64,000 bases of DNA from Bacillota bacterium (lineage in GTDB: Bacteria; Bacillota; UBA4882; UBA8346), in assembly GCA_023392595.1 (NCBI GenBank), contig JAEVYU010000034.1, positions 147,024 through 211,023 of the forward strand, written 5' to 3'. Position 1 is the first letter of the stretch; the number at the start of each line of letters is the position of its first letter. Made by a program: the position numbers and the translations under genes. Shown here piece by piece: positions 17,439 through 26,605 of the stretch. The notes under the pieces were generated by a model. That model was not told the DNA's origin and did not search any database. It saw only the letters and a program-made list of their open reading frames with translations.

Positions 17439-19214
17439 TTAAACACTCTGGTGATTGGGGGCAGGTTTTGCTGAATTAATCTTTTGGATGAGTTCCGATG
17501 GTATTTTCAATTTTCGCTGCGCATCCATCAATCCGTTAATCTCTTGTTGGACATCAGTCAGTTGAGTATAGCAATAGCCGCAAATATAATGAGTATCTTG
17601 AATCGCTTTCGTTATCTTCGCATAGCGTTCCATAAATTCATCCTGATTTTTGACCGCTCCGTAATAACCCCAGTTTTCGTGGCTTTCACTGGCAAAAGCA
17701 ATGCCGCCGTATTCTGTGACCAGTATAGGCTGCCCTTGATACCCATACCCTTCACAGTATAATAGCCTTCTTTCAGCCGCCCCGGCTAACAACTGTTCTT
17801 GATTGGAGTATTTTTCCATAAAATGCGAGCCCTTGGGCTCATAGTCGTGGATCCCGCAAATATCCGAATCAACTTGTTCCCAACCGTCGTTGCTGCTGAT
17901 CAAGCGGGTCCCGTCCAATGCTTTGATTCCATAATAAAGTGCCCGGGCGTAATGTTGCTGTTGCCGGTCGGTTTTAATGTTTCTGACTCCCCAGGATTCA
18001 TTCAAAGGAACCCATGTAATAATGGAAGGATGATTATAATCGCGGTTAATGAACTCCACCCATTCCCTGATCACGCGTTCGATGGCCACGGCATGAAAAT
18101 GATAAGTGCTGGGCATCTCACCCCATACCAGTAATCCCAATTTATCGGCCCAATAGTAATACCGGGGATCTTCGATTTTTTGGTGTTTCCGGGCTCCGTT
18201 GAAGCCAAGATCTTTTGTCATTTGAATATCATAGACAATGGCTTCATCGCTGGGCGGAGTCATTAAAGTATCCGGCCAATATCCTTGATCCAAAATCAGT
18301 TTTTGATAATAGGGCTTATTATTTAGTAAAATTTGATCTCCCTTGACCGAAATTTTCCTCATACCGAAATAGCTTTTAACCTGATCAATAACTTGTCCGT
18401 CTTTTACGATTTGAACCATAATATCATACAAGTTGGGATTCTCCGGCGTCCAATAATCCAGCTCATCAATGCTGTCAGGCTCTTGCAGGTGAACCAATAA
18501 CCGGGAAATTCTATTTTCAATACTGGCCTGAACATATTTTACCTGTCTGTCCTGAAGGGTTATGGATACATTCAATGTCAATGCTTCCACCGGTTTATCC
18601 AGAACAATATCAACGGCAAGTTCCCGCCGGTCAATATCCGGAGTCATCTGCATCCGGTCAATATATACTTCACCCACGGTTTCCAGCCATACCGTCTGCC
18701 AGATCCCGGAACTCGGAGTGTACCAGCAACGATCAGGCTTCTGCAACCAATATTGCTTACCACGGGGCTGTTCACACTCATAACGATCCTCGACTCGAAC
18801 TACAATGATATTGCTCCCGGTTTGTAAAAACCGGGAACAATCCATCTTAAAAGGCCCATAACCGCCTTGGTGGCCCCCGGCATACTCAGCGTTTAGCCAC
18901 ACCTTTGCCTGGTAGTCCACTGCCCCAAAGTTCAAAAGCACCCTTTTCCCCAGGAAAGAATCGGGAAGCATAAATTCTTTTTTATACCAAAAAACCGGAT
19001 GGACGCCCAGCTCATGAATAGTACTGCGCTCACTCTGATAACAAAAGGGAACGATAATTCGGCGGGAAAAGTTGGGACTTTGGTACCAGCCTTCTTTTTC
19101 CCCTTGATCCGAATCATCAAATTCAAAATCCCATTCGCCATTTAAATTGAGCCATTCGCTTCTCTCAAAATCTGGCCGAGGGTACTCCGGCCTTGGTATG
19201 TTCATATTATGCAT
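17439..19214 (-). CDS. glycoside hydrolase family 2 (beta-galactosidase/beta-glucuronidase-like)
   Basis: Protein of 591 residues without a signal peptide, so intracellular. Domains: N-terminal sugar-binding jelly roll (about 15-190, LNLNGEWDFEFDD to WYTPSSGIWQTVWLE), an immunoglobulin-like domain (about 190-290) and a TIM barrel (about 290-570). The acid/base glutamate is in WVPLNESWG near residue 405, and the nucleophile is in VTEYGG near residue 500. ATG 19214 follows GGGGGAG; an ATG three codons later is also possible. It follows the GH51 gene by 30 bases and would act on oligosaccharides taken up by the transporter, for example galactosyl or arabinosyl side-chain products. The exact substrate is open. 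Confidence 0.9.
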   Translation of the reverse strand: MHNMNIPRPEYPRPDFERSEWLNLNGEWDFEFDDSDQGEKEGWYQSPNFSRRIIVPFCYQSERSTIHELGVHPVFWYKKEFMLPDSFLGKRVLLNFGAVDYQAKVWLNAEYAGGHQGGYGPFKMDCSRFLQTGSNIIVVRVEDRYECEQPRGKQYWLQKPDRCWYTPSSGIWQTVWLETVGEVYIDRMQMTPDIDRRELAVDIVLDKPVEALTLNVSITLQDRQVKYVQASIENRISRLLVHLQEPDSIDELDYWTPENPNLYDIMVQIVKDGQVIDQVKSYFGMRKISVKGDQILLNNKPYYQKLILDQGYWPDTLMTPPSDEAIVYDIQMTKDLGFNGARKHQKIEDPRYYYWADKLGLLVWGEMPSTYHFHAVAIERVIREWVEFINRDYNHPSIITWVPLNESWGVRNIKTDRQQQHYARALYYGIKALDGTRLISSNDGWEQVDSDICGIHDYEPKGSHFMEKYSNQEQLLAGAAERRLLYCEGYGYQGQPILVTEYGGIAFASESHENWGYYGAVKNQDEFMERYAKITKAIQDTHYICGYCYTQLTDVQQEINGLMDAQRKLKIPSELIQKINSAKPAPNHQSV

Positions 19215-19244
19215 AGCTTCTTTCTCCCCCCATCAGTCGTTACT

Positions 19245-21173
19245 TTACTTGCCTAGCGGTATGATAAAGCGCCGGAGGGAGCATGGAGGAACAGTCAGTT
19301 TCTGCTCAAGACCTTCCCAAGGGATTACCGAATCCTTAATCTGCACCAACTCCTGTTCGGCAGTATTGATATCATACGAATTGGCCGAAGTGATTTCGGA
19401 AATCCGGATATTACTTTTTACTGCGGCGGCTTTGATATTCAAATGCAAGCTCGCCTCTTGTTCAAGATGACGGTTGACAACAAAAACAACCAATTCATCA
19501 GCGGCATTCAGGCCGGAAACGATATCGACATAAGGGACTTCTTTTATCCCAACAACATGACCCACCGCTTCAATATCGTAAGTCTCACTTTGCGCCCTTG
19601 AGTCCACAATATCTTGGAGATCCGAATTGGCATATAATTTCAAAACATGATAACTGGCAGTCCGGTATACTTTACCGTGGTAACTACGGATGCAGCCGCC
19701 CTGCCAACCGTTTACCAAATCGGAAAAGTTGCCGATATCAATAAGAGCGCTGTTTCTTAAAAACATATTTAACATCCCGGCGTTAAAGATGGCCGCCTCT
19801 AAAGTATGCTCCCGGAAAGAGGAATTGTTATACATGGTATTCCATTCGGTGACGGCAATTTTAATATTCTCCGGAGCGGCAACGGTTTCCCGGATGGATT
19901 GGGCCGTATCTTGAACAATCTGTTCATATTTTTTAACCGCTCCCACGGTTCCGTAATAGATCTGTTGATTATCACAAGCAACCGCTCCAAGTTTGGGAGC
20001 ATAAAAATGAAGCGCGATACGGTCCAAAGCTCCACCGGTAACTTTTAAGAGGGTGCGGTTCCACTCCTGGGAAAAATCATTCCCTTCTCCTCCGCAGGCG
20101 ATCATTTGAATTCCAGGATCTTTTTCTTTCATGGCCCTGTAAAAATGCAGATATTTTTCGGCAAACTCTGCCGAACTGCAATGGCCTATTTCCCAATCGC
20201 CGAATGTTTCATTTCCGATATCCCAGTATTGAACTTGATAGGGTTCGGGATGGCCGTTATCCGCCCGAAGTTTACCGTACTTGGTTTCCAAAGAACCGTT
20301 GCAATACTCTACCCAGTTTGCGGCTTCTTCCGGTGTTCCGGCGCCGAAATTGACACAAATCAAAGGTTCACATCCGGTATTCCGGCAAAACTTGATAAAT
20401 TCATCGGTTCCGAAATTATTCTCCTCATTGCCTTTCCAATGGATATTTTCCTTGGTTGGACGGTTATCCTTGATGCCGATACCATCTTCCCAATCATAAC
20501 AATCGGCAAAGCATCCGCCCGGAAAACGCATGATTCCCGGTTTTAAATCCTTGGTAGCCCCAACGACTTCCTTCCATACTCCGTCCACGGCACTGTGGGG
20601 CATTAAAGAAACTTGATCCAGTAATAAGCTGCCGGTTCCATGTAAAGCGATTTCGAATATCCCGTCGCTTATATCGGTCCGGGATTCAAAGGTATACTCA
20701 TATTGATTCCAGCCATTATCCTTGACGGTAATAACCTTGGTAAAAAGCAGTTGCATTTGAGATAAGGATTTGAGCCGGATTTGAATCTCGCCCTTTAACT
20801 GAGTGGCTTTTAACCAAAGAGAGCCATGATAGGTTTCGTTCTTCTCCAAGTGGATGCCGTTTTGGGCGATTCCCCGGTAACCCCCGTAATGATTGATGAC
20901 TTCAATTCGTTGGGAGTATTTTGAATTGAAGCAATCCCGATCATCCATAATGTAACTGCCGATATCATTGAATCCCGTCGGGTACCACGGATCCGATACT
21001 CCGTCATTGTTTTGATCAACATTTTCAAATCCCCGGTTCACCAGGAGTTCCGCCCACATCCCGCCGTCGATGCAATCTTGAATGAATTCAATGAAATTGC
21101 CGAATATGAGGGGACTCACTTCTGCAATTTTTTTAGCGGCATCAATTTCTACTTTAACTTTTAGTTTATCCAT
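19245..21173 (-). CDS. GH51 alpha-L-arabinofuranosidase
   Basis: Intracellular enzyme of 642 residues, AbfA family. It has an N-terminal carbohydrate-binding-like region (VNRGFENVDQNNDGVSDPWY to about 190), then a TIM barrel with WDIGNETFGDWEIG (acid/base glutamate near residue 321) and VTEWNTMYNN (nucleophile near 443), and a C-terminal beta domain. No signal peptide. ATG 21173 is chosen by similarity; ATG 21182 is an alternative, as GGAGG sits only three bases before it. The open frame reaches 21284, but that would overlap the permease. It releases arabinose from imported arabino-oligosaccharides. Linkage to an AraNPQ-like importer supports this. Confidence 0.92.
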   Translation of the reverse strand: MDKLKVKVEIDAAKKIAEVSPLIFGNFIEFIQDCIDGGMWAELLVNRGFENVDQNNDGVSDPWYPTGFNDIGSYIMDDRDCFNSKYSQRIEVINHYGGYRGIAQNGIHLEKNETYHGSLWLKATQLKGEIQIRLKSLSQMQLLFTKVITVKDNGWNQYEYTFESRTDISDGIFEIALHGTGSLLLDQVSLMPHSAVDGVWKEVVGATKDLKPGIMRFPGGCFADCYDWEDGIGIKDNRPTKENIHWKGNEENNFGTDEFIKFCRNTGCEPLICVNFGAGTPEEAANWVEYCNGSLETKYGKLRADNGHPEPYQVQYWDIGNETFGDWEIGHCSSAEFAEKYLHFYRAMKEKDPGIQMIACGGEGNDFSQEWNRTLLKVTGGALDRIALHFYAPKLGAVACDNQQIYYGTVGAVKKYEQIVQDTAQSIRETVAAPENIKIAVTEWNTMYNNSSFREHTLEAAIFNAGMLNMFLRNSALIDIGNFSDLVNGWQGGCIRSYHGKVYRTASYHVLKLYANSDLQDIVDSRAQSETYDIEAVGHVVGIKEVPYVDIVSGLNAADELVVFVVNRHLEQEASLHLNIKAAAVKSNIRISEITSANSYDINTAEQELVQIKDSVIPWEGLEQKLTVPPCSLRRFIIPLGK

Positions 21174-21193
21174 TTTTATCATAAGCCTCCGAA

Positions 21194-22057
21194 TTAACCT
21201 TTGATTCCCGTCATGGCAATCCCTTTGGTAAAGTATTTTTGAGAAAACATATAGGCAAAAAACAAGGGGGCAATCGCTAAACAAGAACCTGCCATTAAAA
21301 TGGCGTATTCAATTACATGTTGCCCCATAAACAGCGCCAATCCTGCCGGAAGCGGTCTCATCTCCACCGTATTTGTAAACAACAACGGATAGAGCAAGTC
21401 ATTCCAATTGAACATGAAATGAAAAATACCCAGGGAAGCAAGAGCCGGCATACAAAGGGGCAACATGATTTTGCGGTAAATCCCAAATTCGCTGCAGCCA
21501 TCCACCCGGGCAGCTTCTTCCAAATCCTTGGGCAGGGTTATGAAAAACTGCCTCATCATGAAGATACCGAAAGCGTTGGTAGCTCTGGGAAGGATTAATC
21601 CCCAATATGTATTTAAAATATTAAACTTGAACAATTCTACAAACAGCGGAATCATCGTAACCTGAAATGGAATCATCAAGGTACTTAAGACCAGGATGAA
21701 TAAGATATTCCTGCCTTTAAAACGGAGCCGCGCAAAGGCATAGCCGGCCATTGAATCGAAAAGCAAGGAAAGGATGGTTACCCCCCCGGCAAAAATCAAG
21801 GAATTCTTATAAAAAAGCAAGAAGGGAATCCGCCGCCAAATGCCGTGATAAGCTTCAAAAGTAAAACGGTTGGCCCATAATGCGGGAGGAAACTTTACGA
21901 TATCCCCCTCAAACTTAAATGAAGTAACCACCATCCAGATAAACGGGTAAACCGTAATTGCAACCAGGATTATCAAAAATATGTTTCTCACCCATTGAAG
22001 GATGGGGATGTTGCTTTTAACCACTTTTGGTCCTCCCCCTTTAGTAAATCTGCTCAT
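21194..22057 (-). CDS. carbohydrate ABC transporter permease, AraQ/MalG type
   Basis: Inner-membrane permease of 287 residues with six hydrophobic segments and the ATPase-contact loop EEAARVDGCSEFGIYRKIMLPLCMP (EAA motif, in two parts). ATG 22057 overlaps the previous gene by 17 bases. A GTG at 22024 has a much better ribosome site (GGGGGAGG, eight-base spacer), so the true N-terminus may be VVKSNIPILQ. The ATP-binding partner is not encoded here; such importers often use a shared MsmK-type ATPase elsewhere in the genome. Confidence 0.9.
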   Translation of the reverse strand: MSRFTKGGGPKVVKSNIPILQWVRNIFLIILVAITVYPFIWMVVTSFKFEGDIVKFPPALWANRFTFEAYHGIWRRIPFLLFYKNSLIFAGGVTILSLLFDSMAGYAFARLRFKGRNILFILVLSTLMIPFQVTMIPLFVELFKFNILNTYWGLILPRATNAFGIFMMRQFFITLPKDLEEAARVDGCSEFGIYRKIMLPLCMPALASLGIFHFMFNWNDLLYPLLFTNTVEMRPLPAGLALFMGQHVIEYAILMAGSCLAIAPLFFAYMFSQKYFTKGIAMTGIKG

Positions 22058-22943
22058 CCTGACGTAACCGTTTAAACATTGAGGTTGAAAAAAGCAAGAT
22101 GATTAGGAATAAAATTTCAGCTAAAGCCGACGCATACCCCATCTCAAATCCTTCAAAGCCCACATGATAAATATATTGGACCATGGTTTCCGTTTTAAAA
22201 AGCGGTCCACCCTTGGTCATCACAAACACCTGATCAAACACTTGAAAAGAACTGATAATCGAGGTGATCAGTACAAATCCCAAAGTCGGGATGAGCATGG
22301 GCAGAGTGATCTTAAAAAACTGGGTCACCCTTTTGGCTCCGTCAATACTGGCGGATTCATAATAAGATTCGGGGATGCCAAGCAAACCGGCCAAAATGAT
22401 CACCATGTTAAATCCGAAACTTTTCCAAATGCTGACCATCATGATAGCCGGCATCGCCCAAACCGGGTCTTGAAGCCAGGCTATGGTGGGAATCCCTAGG
22501 AGATTCAGATAATGGGCGATAATCCCAATATTGTTATCCAGTAAGAAAGTCCATATAATTGAGATGATAGTCATGGAACCGATAGCCGGTAAAAAGAAGA
22601 CCGACCGGCAAAATGTTGTAAAAAAAGTGCGGCGGGATACCGCCAAGGCCACCATCAAAGAAATAACAACCTGCAAGGGGACAGTTCCGGCTGCATAATA
22701 CAAGGTATTGACCAGTGAGTTCCAAAAACGTTCATCACCCAATAATTTCAGATAATTGTCTATTCCGATGAACCGGATGTTATTTCCCATCATATCGAAA
22801 TCAAATACGCTGAACAAAGCGGAAACCAGCAACGGTACAAATACAAAGACCGCGAAGATCGCCATACTCGGAAGAATGAATAAATACCCTACTTTATTGG
22901 GATCACGAAACAAGCTGTTTCTTTTTGCTGTGAGCTCTTTCAT
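22041..22943 (-). CDS. carbohydrate ABC transporter permease, AraP/MalF type
   Basis: Inner-membrane permease of 300 residues. The start MKELTAKRNSLFRDPNKVGY has GGGTGG upstream. The longer frame to 23027 adds 28 residues unlike the family and would run almost into the binding-protein gene. Six transmembrane segments; EAA loop YYESASIDGAKRVTQFFKIT. It pairs with the AraQ-like permease. Confidence 0.91.
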   Translation of the reverse strand: MKELTAKRNSLFRDPNKVGYLFILPSMAIFAVFVFVPLLVSALFSVFDFDMMGNNIRFIGIDNYLKLLGDERFWNSLVNTLYYAAGTVPLQVVISLMVALAVSRRTFFTTFCRSVFFLPAIGSMTIISIIWTFLLDNNIGIIAHYLNLLGIPTIAWLQDPVWAMPAIMMVSIWKSFGFNMVIILAGLLGIPESYYESASIDGAKRVTQFFKITLPMLIPTLGFVLITSIISSFQVFDQVFVMTKGGPLFKTETMVQYIYHVGFEGFEMGYASALAEILFLIILLFSTSMFKRLRQDEQIY

Positions 22944-23032
22944 ATTACCACCCGTTTCCAATAACTTATCGAGAAGGTCAACCGGGAAAGGATTTGCTGG
23001 AGCACAGCCTCCTCCCGGTTGCTTCAAAATGA

Positions 23033-24283
23033 TTACTTCAGCAGCTTATTCATTTCACGCGCGGCTTTATCAAGCGATTCCTTTACCGTCATTTTACCCA
23101 GCAAGATTCTTTCCATGGCCGGTGTGATCACGTCCGTGTCAATTTTGCCGAAATTGGTAAGTTGCTGCAGATAAAACTGGGCTTGGTCGGACACGGAAGA
23201 GAAGGCAACTACATACGGATTGGCTTTTAAGGCCGGATCCTGGCTTAAGTCGGTCCTTGTCGGGGGAAAGCCGGTATTTAAAGCCCAATAGATTTGGGAT
23301 TCTTTTGAATTCCAGTATTTAAAAAATTCATACACTTCTTTTTTATGTTTCGAACTCTTGGTTAGGCACATAGCGACACCGGTTCCCAAAGTAACCGACT
23401 TTGCCGGGCCGGCCGGAACGGGGGCCACTCCAAAATTAATTTTGGCTTGCTTAAAGCCGTTGACTGCCCAAGGTCCGCACATATACATGGCGGCTTTTTG
23501 TGATTCGAATAGTTTATCGACTTCAGCTCCGGCAAGTACGGGAGGAGAAATATTTTTTTTAAGGATTAAATCCGTGAAAAACTCTACGGCTTTGACCGTC
23601 TTTTCACTATTGATCACCGATGTTTTGGTGCGATAGTTGATAAGGTCTCCGCCATTTCCCCAAATCAGAATCGGCCACATCGGAATGGTTTCCCGGGTGG
23701 CGATGCCGAATCCATATTGTTCCACTTTTCCATTGGATTCTTTGGTGAGTTTAACGGCATATTCTTTCAATTCATTCCAGTCTTTGGGCGGTTTTTCCGG
23801 ATCGAGGCCCGCCTGATGAAATAAATCTTTATTGTAATACAGGAGCAAGGTGGCGAAATTCAGGGGCGCGCCGTAGTATTTCCCATTATATTTCATATTA
23901 TCATTCAAGGCTTTGGGAAGAATCTTCGGATCAATCCCCTTGGGTCCGTTGTATAAGTCATTTAATGGAACGATCGCTCCCGGTTTGGCATAGGTTCCAA
24001 TCCGTTCGGTGGCAAAAGCTACAATATCAGGCCCTTGTCCAGTAGCGAGAGCGGAGGCCAACTTTTGATATAAACTGTCCCAAGGCATAATATCCATTTT
24101 AATTTCAATCTTGGTATTGGTTTTATTAAATTTATCAACCAAAGCTTCAAGGGCCGGTCTGTCCGGGCCTGTAAAGCCGTTCCAATATGTAAGCACTACC
24201 TTTTGATCCGCGGCGTAAGCTAAACAGGACGTCAAGATAAGGACAGCAGTCAATAAGACGCTTAAAAAACTTTTTTTCTTCAT
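23033..24283 (-). CDS. sugar ABC transporter substrate-binding lipoprotein, AraN-like
   Basis: Exported type II solute-binding protein (SBP_bac_1), 416 residues from ATG 24283 (GGAGAGG, seven-base spacer). The signal peptide ends in LILTSC, a lipobox, so it is probably lipid-anchored. The mature protein shows VVLTYWNGFTGPDRPALEAL, ATGQGPDIVAF and FSSVSDQAQF. It is the first structural gene after the LacI operator at 24317. Context suggests arabino-oligosaccharides as ligand. Confidence 0.9.
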   Translation of the reverse strand: MKKKSFLSVLLTAVLILTSCLAYAADQKVVLTYWNGFTGPDRPALEALVDKFNKTNTKIEIKMDIMPWDSLYQKLASALATGQGPDIVAFATERIGTYAKPGAIVPLNDLYNGPKGIDPKILPKALNDNMKYNGKYYGAPLNFATLLLYYNKDLFHQAGLDPEKPPKDWNELKEYAVKLTKESNGKVEQYGFGIATRETIPMWPILIWGNGGDLINYRTKTSVINSEKTVKAVEFFTDLILKKNISPPVLAGAEVDKLFESQKAAMYMCGPWAVNGFKQAKINFGVAPVPAGPAKSVTLGTGVAMCLTKSSKHKKEVYEFFKYWNSKESQIYWALNTGFPPTRTDLSQDPALKANPYVVAFSSVSDQAQFYLQQLTNFGKIDTDVITPAMERILLGKMTVKESLDKAAREMNKLLK

Positions 24284-24316
24284 TACTCTTCCTCTCCTTT
24301 TCATCAATTGGCAATC

Positions 24317-24328
24317 CGTAACGTTACG
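24317..24328. promoter_or_regulatory. probable LacI-type operator upstream of the sugar ABC operon
   Basis: Perfect 12-bp palindrome CGTAACGTTACG within ATCCGTAACGTTACGATT, 34 bases upstream of the binding-protein start. It is identical to the site at 25346-25357 in front of the LacI gene itself. The central CG in an even palindrome is typical of LacI/GalR-family operators. Confidence 0.8.
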
Positions 24329-24346
24329 ATTTTTTGGTAAAATAAA

Positions 24347-25333
24347 TTATGCCGATTCCCTAACCACCAAACTGAATTCAATTTCTTGCTTGACAGGGTC
24401 TTTCACTTTATTCCCGATAATGTCGGCCAATAGCTGCATGGCGCTTTTCCCTTTTTCGGTAAAGGGTTGTTTAATGGTGGTCAAACGGGGAATGTAGTTT
24501 AAATCCTGGATAATATCATCAAAACCGGTTACTGCGATATCGTCCGGAATTTTCTTTCCCATATCCCGCAATACATTGATGACCTGTAAAGCAAGCACGT
24601 CGTTCCAGCAAACAATTGCTTCCGGAGGATTTACCGCACCCATTTGGACAATGGCATTATAAATGGCCTTACCATCATATCCGCAGGCAATTGTTTTTTC
24701 TTCGCCGGATAAGCCATAAGCAGCCAGGGCTTTTCGATACCCCCTTTCTCGGATCACTTCTTCGGTTGTCTCCAAGGCAAATGTCAGATACCAGATCCTG
24801 GAGTATCCTTTGGTGATAAGATACTCGGTGATGTTATAAATTCCCTTTTCACCATTGACATTAACCTCGCTGATACCGGACTGGGAATGGGAAGACAGCA
24901 AAACCATTTTATGAATCTCGGTTTTGAATTGACCAATCAAGTTCTCAAAACCGTTCCCCAGCAAAATAACACCGTCGGCTTTTCTACCATTAATAATCTG
25001 TACCATTTCGTTGGTATACAACTCCGAGTTCTGGGGCAGGGATTTGACAAGTACATCATAGTTCAATTCTCTGGCTTTTATAATAATGCCCATCAATTCC
25101 AATGAGAAAATACTGTAATCTTCCAAGTTCTCATGGGTAATCACCGCAATTATGTTGGATCTCCCGTTTCGAAAACTTTGGGCCAAAGAATTGGGAATGT
25201 AGTTTAATTCCCGCGCCGCTTGCAAAACTTTTTCCACGGTTTCGGGCTTTACGCCCGCCCGGTTGTTCAAGGCGCATGATGCAGTTGTCGGTGAAACACC
25301 GGCTTTTTTTGCCACAGTCTTAATATTAACCAT
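24347..25333 (-). CDS. LacI-family transcriptional regulator
   Basis: DNA-binding repressor of 328 residues. N-terminal HTH with TVAKKAGVSPTTASCALNN and hinge helix LNYIPNSLAQSFRNGRS; C-terminal periplasmic-binding-like sensor domain (NIIAVITHENLEDYSIF onward, with GFDDIIQDLNYIPRLTTI near the end). Identical palindromes upstream of it and of the ABC operon suggest autoregulation and control of the arabinoside locus. The effector is probably arabinose or an arabinoside. Confidence 0.93.
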   Translation of the reverse strand: MVNIKTVAKKAGVSPTTASCALNNRAGVKPETVEKVLQAARELNYIPNSLAQSFRNGRSNIIAVITHENLEDYSIFSLELMGIIIKARELNYDVLVKSLPQNSELYTNEMVQIINGRKADGVILLGNGFENLIGQFKTEIHKMVLLSSHSQSGISEVNVNGEKGIYNITEYLITKGYSRIWYLTFALETTEEVIRERGYRKALAAYGLSGEEKTIACGYDGKAIYNAIVQMGAVNPPEAIVCWNDVLALQVINVLRDMGKKIPDDIAVTGFDDIIQDLNYIPRLTTIKQPFTEKGKSAMQLLADIIGNKVKDPVKQEIEFSLVVRESA

Positions 25334-25345
25334 CTTTCAACCATC

Positions 25346-25357
25346 CGTAACGTTACG
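25346..25357. promoter_or_regulatory. probable LacI-type operator upstream of its own regulator gene
   Basis: Second copy of CGTAACGTTACG, 13 bases upstream of the regulator start. The flanks match too (ATCC on one side, ATTTT on the other), extending identity with the 24317 site. Confidence 0.8.
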
Positions 25358-25417
25358 ATTTTATAATAAAAAATTCGCTGGAAGAAAGTAAATTCCTCCT
25401 TCCCTGGAAAATTTTTT

Positions 25418-25600
25418 TTAGCTTTCTTCACGCATTTTCTTAATATTACTGCTCATTTCTTCTAAAAACTCTCGATTCGATGCAGGGCCGATTCCACTGA
25501 GGTCGACAAGGGCCCCTAATTCAAAATCCGTTTGCTGATTGATATCCGCCCCATGAATCCTGATCCCCCGCCCAGTTTTATTCTTTTCCTGGTCCGACAT
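25418..25600 (-). CDS. small hypothetical protein, 60 residues
   Basis: ATG at 25600 has GGAGG five bases upstream. The product is charged, with a basic start (SDQEKNKTGRGIRIHGADI) and an acidic C-terminal helix (NREFLEEMSSNIKKMREES). No known domain was recognised. It is divergent from the DUF975 gene, 195 bases away. Confidence 0.6.
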   Translation of the reverse strand: MSDQEKNKTGRGIRIHGADINQQTDFELGALVDLSGIGPASNREFLEEMSSNIKKMREES

Positions 25601-25795
25601 GGTAACCTCCAAAAAAATATGACTCTCATCTTATATTTGCCGGACCTTTCCCGATAATTCATGGTATTTCCAAAATTTCTTGCTATATTTAGCCATTTGG
25701 AATCGATTTCAACAGCATGAAAGGACTTTTGGACTAATATAAAGAATAAAGGTTTATTCTGGCTGAAAGTGACCCCAAAATAAGGAGGCAATGGA

Positions 25796-26449
25796 ATGAG
25801 TGTCAATGTCGGTTTAAACAATTTCGAGATACGGGCAAAAGCCCGGGAGAAATTGAAAGGCCGCTGGCTTTATGGGATTTTGACTTGTTTTATTTCAGCA
25901 GTCATCTTATTCGTCTTGGTATGGATACCTTTTATTAATTTTCTTTATTTTTTAATTATTACTGGACCGCTTTCACTCGGTCTGGCTACTTTTTTTCTGA
26001 ACCTGCACAGAGACCAAAACCCTATTATTGAAAACTTATTTGATGGATTTAAATCATTTTCTCGGGCACTGGTTTTACAACTTTGGATCGTCTTGTTTAC
26101 TTTTTTATGGTCCCTACTTTTCTTTATTCCCGGTATCATAGCGGCATTACGGTATTCGATGTCTTTCTACATCCTCCACGACCACCCGGAGATGAACCCC
26201 AAAGATGCGCTCAAACTCAGCAAACAAATGATGCTGGGCAGAAAAGGCAAATTGTTTCTCCTGGGATTAAGCTTTATCGGCTGGGCGATACTGGCTGTGT
26301 TACCCTTTAGCATCGGCCTGTTATGGTTGGTACCTTATATTAACGCTTCCATTGCCAGTTTTTACGAGGATATCAAAGATGCGCCCATGGCAAACGACGC
26401 CACGGCAGCAACACCGACACCGCTTAACGCTGAAGTGAAAACTCCTTGA
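25796..26449 (+). CDS. DUF975-family integral membrane protein
   Basis: Protein of 217 residues with the DUF975 N-terminus (FEIRAKAREKLKGRWLYGI), about four to five hydrophobic segments and the conserved region FFIPGIIAALRYSMSFYILHDHPE followed by NPKDALKLSKQMMLGRKG. GGAGG lies seven bases before ATG. Molecular function is not known for the family. A clear terminator follows. Confidence 0.85.
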   Translation: MSVNVGLNNFEIRAKAREKLKGRWLYGILTCFISAVILFVLVWIPFINFLYFLIITGPLSLGLATFFLNLHRDQNPIIENLFDGFKSFSRALVLQLWIVLFTFLWSLLFFIPGIIAALRYSMSFYILHDHPEMNPKDALKLSKQMMLGRKGKLFLLGLSFIGWAILAVLPFSIGLLWLVPYINASIASFYEDIKDAPMANDATAATPTPLNAEVKTP

Positions 26450-26470
26450 ATCATCTATTTCATAAGAATC

Positions 26471-26507
26471 AATCCCCTGCACCGTAAAAGCAGGGGATTT
26501 TATTTTT
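26471..26507 (+). terminator. Rho-independent terminator after the DUF975 gene
   Basis: Stem AATCCCCTGC (26471-26480) and GCAGGGGATT (26490-26499) with a 9-base loop, then a T-rich run (TTTATTTTT). Confidence 0.9.
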
Positions 26508-26605
26508 CAAAAACGATCATATAAGTTCGAAGAATATTGCATTGATTTTAAAGTACTTTCAGGAAAGTTTCAGGTTAATTATGAAACAATCCGTAAAAAT
26601 ATTTT

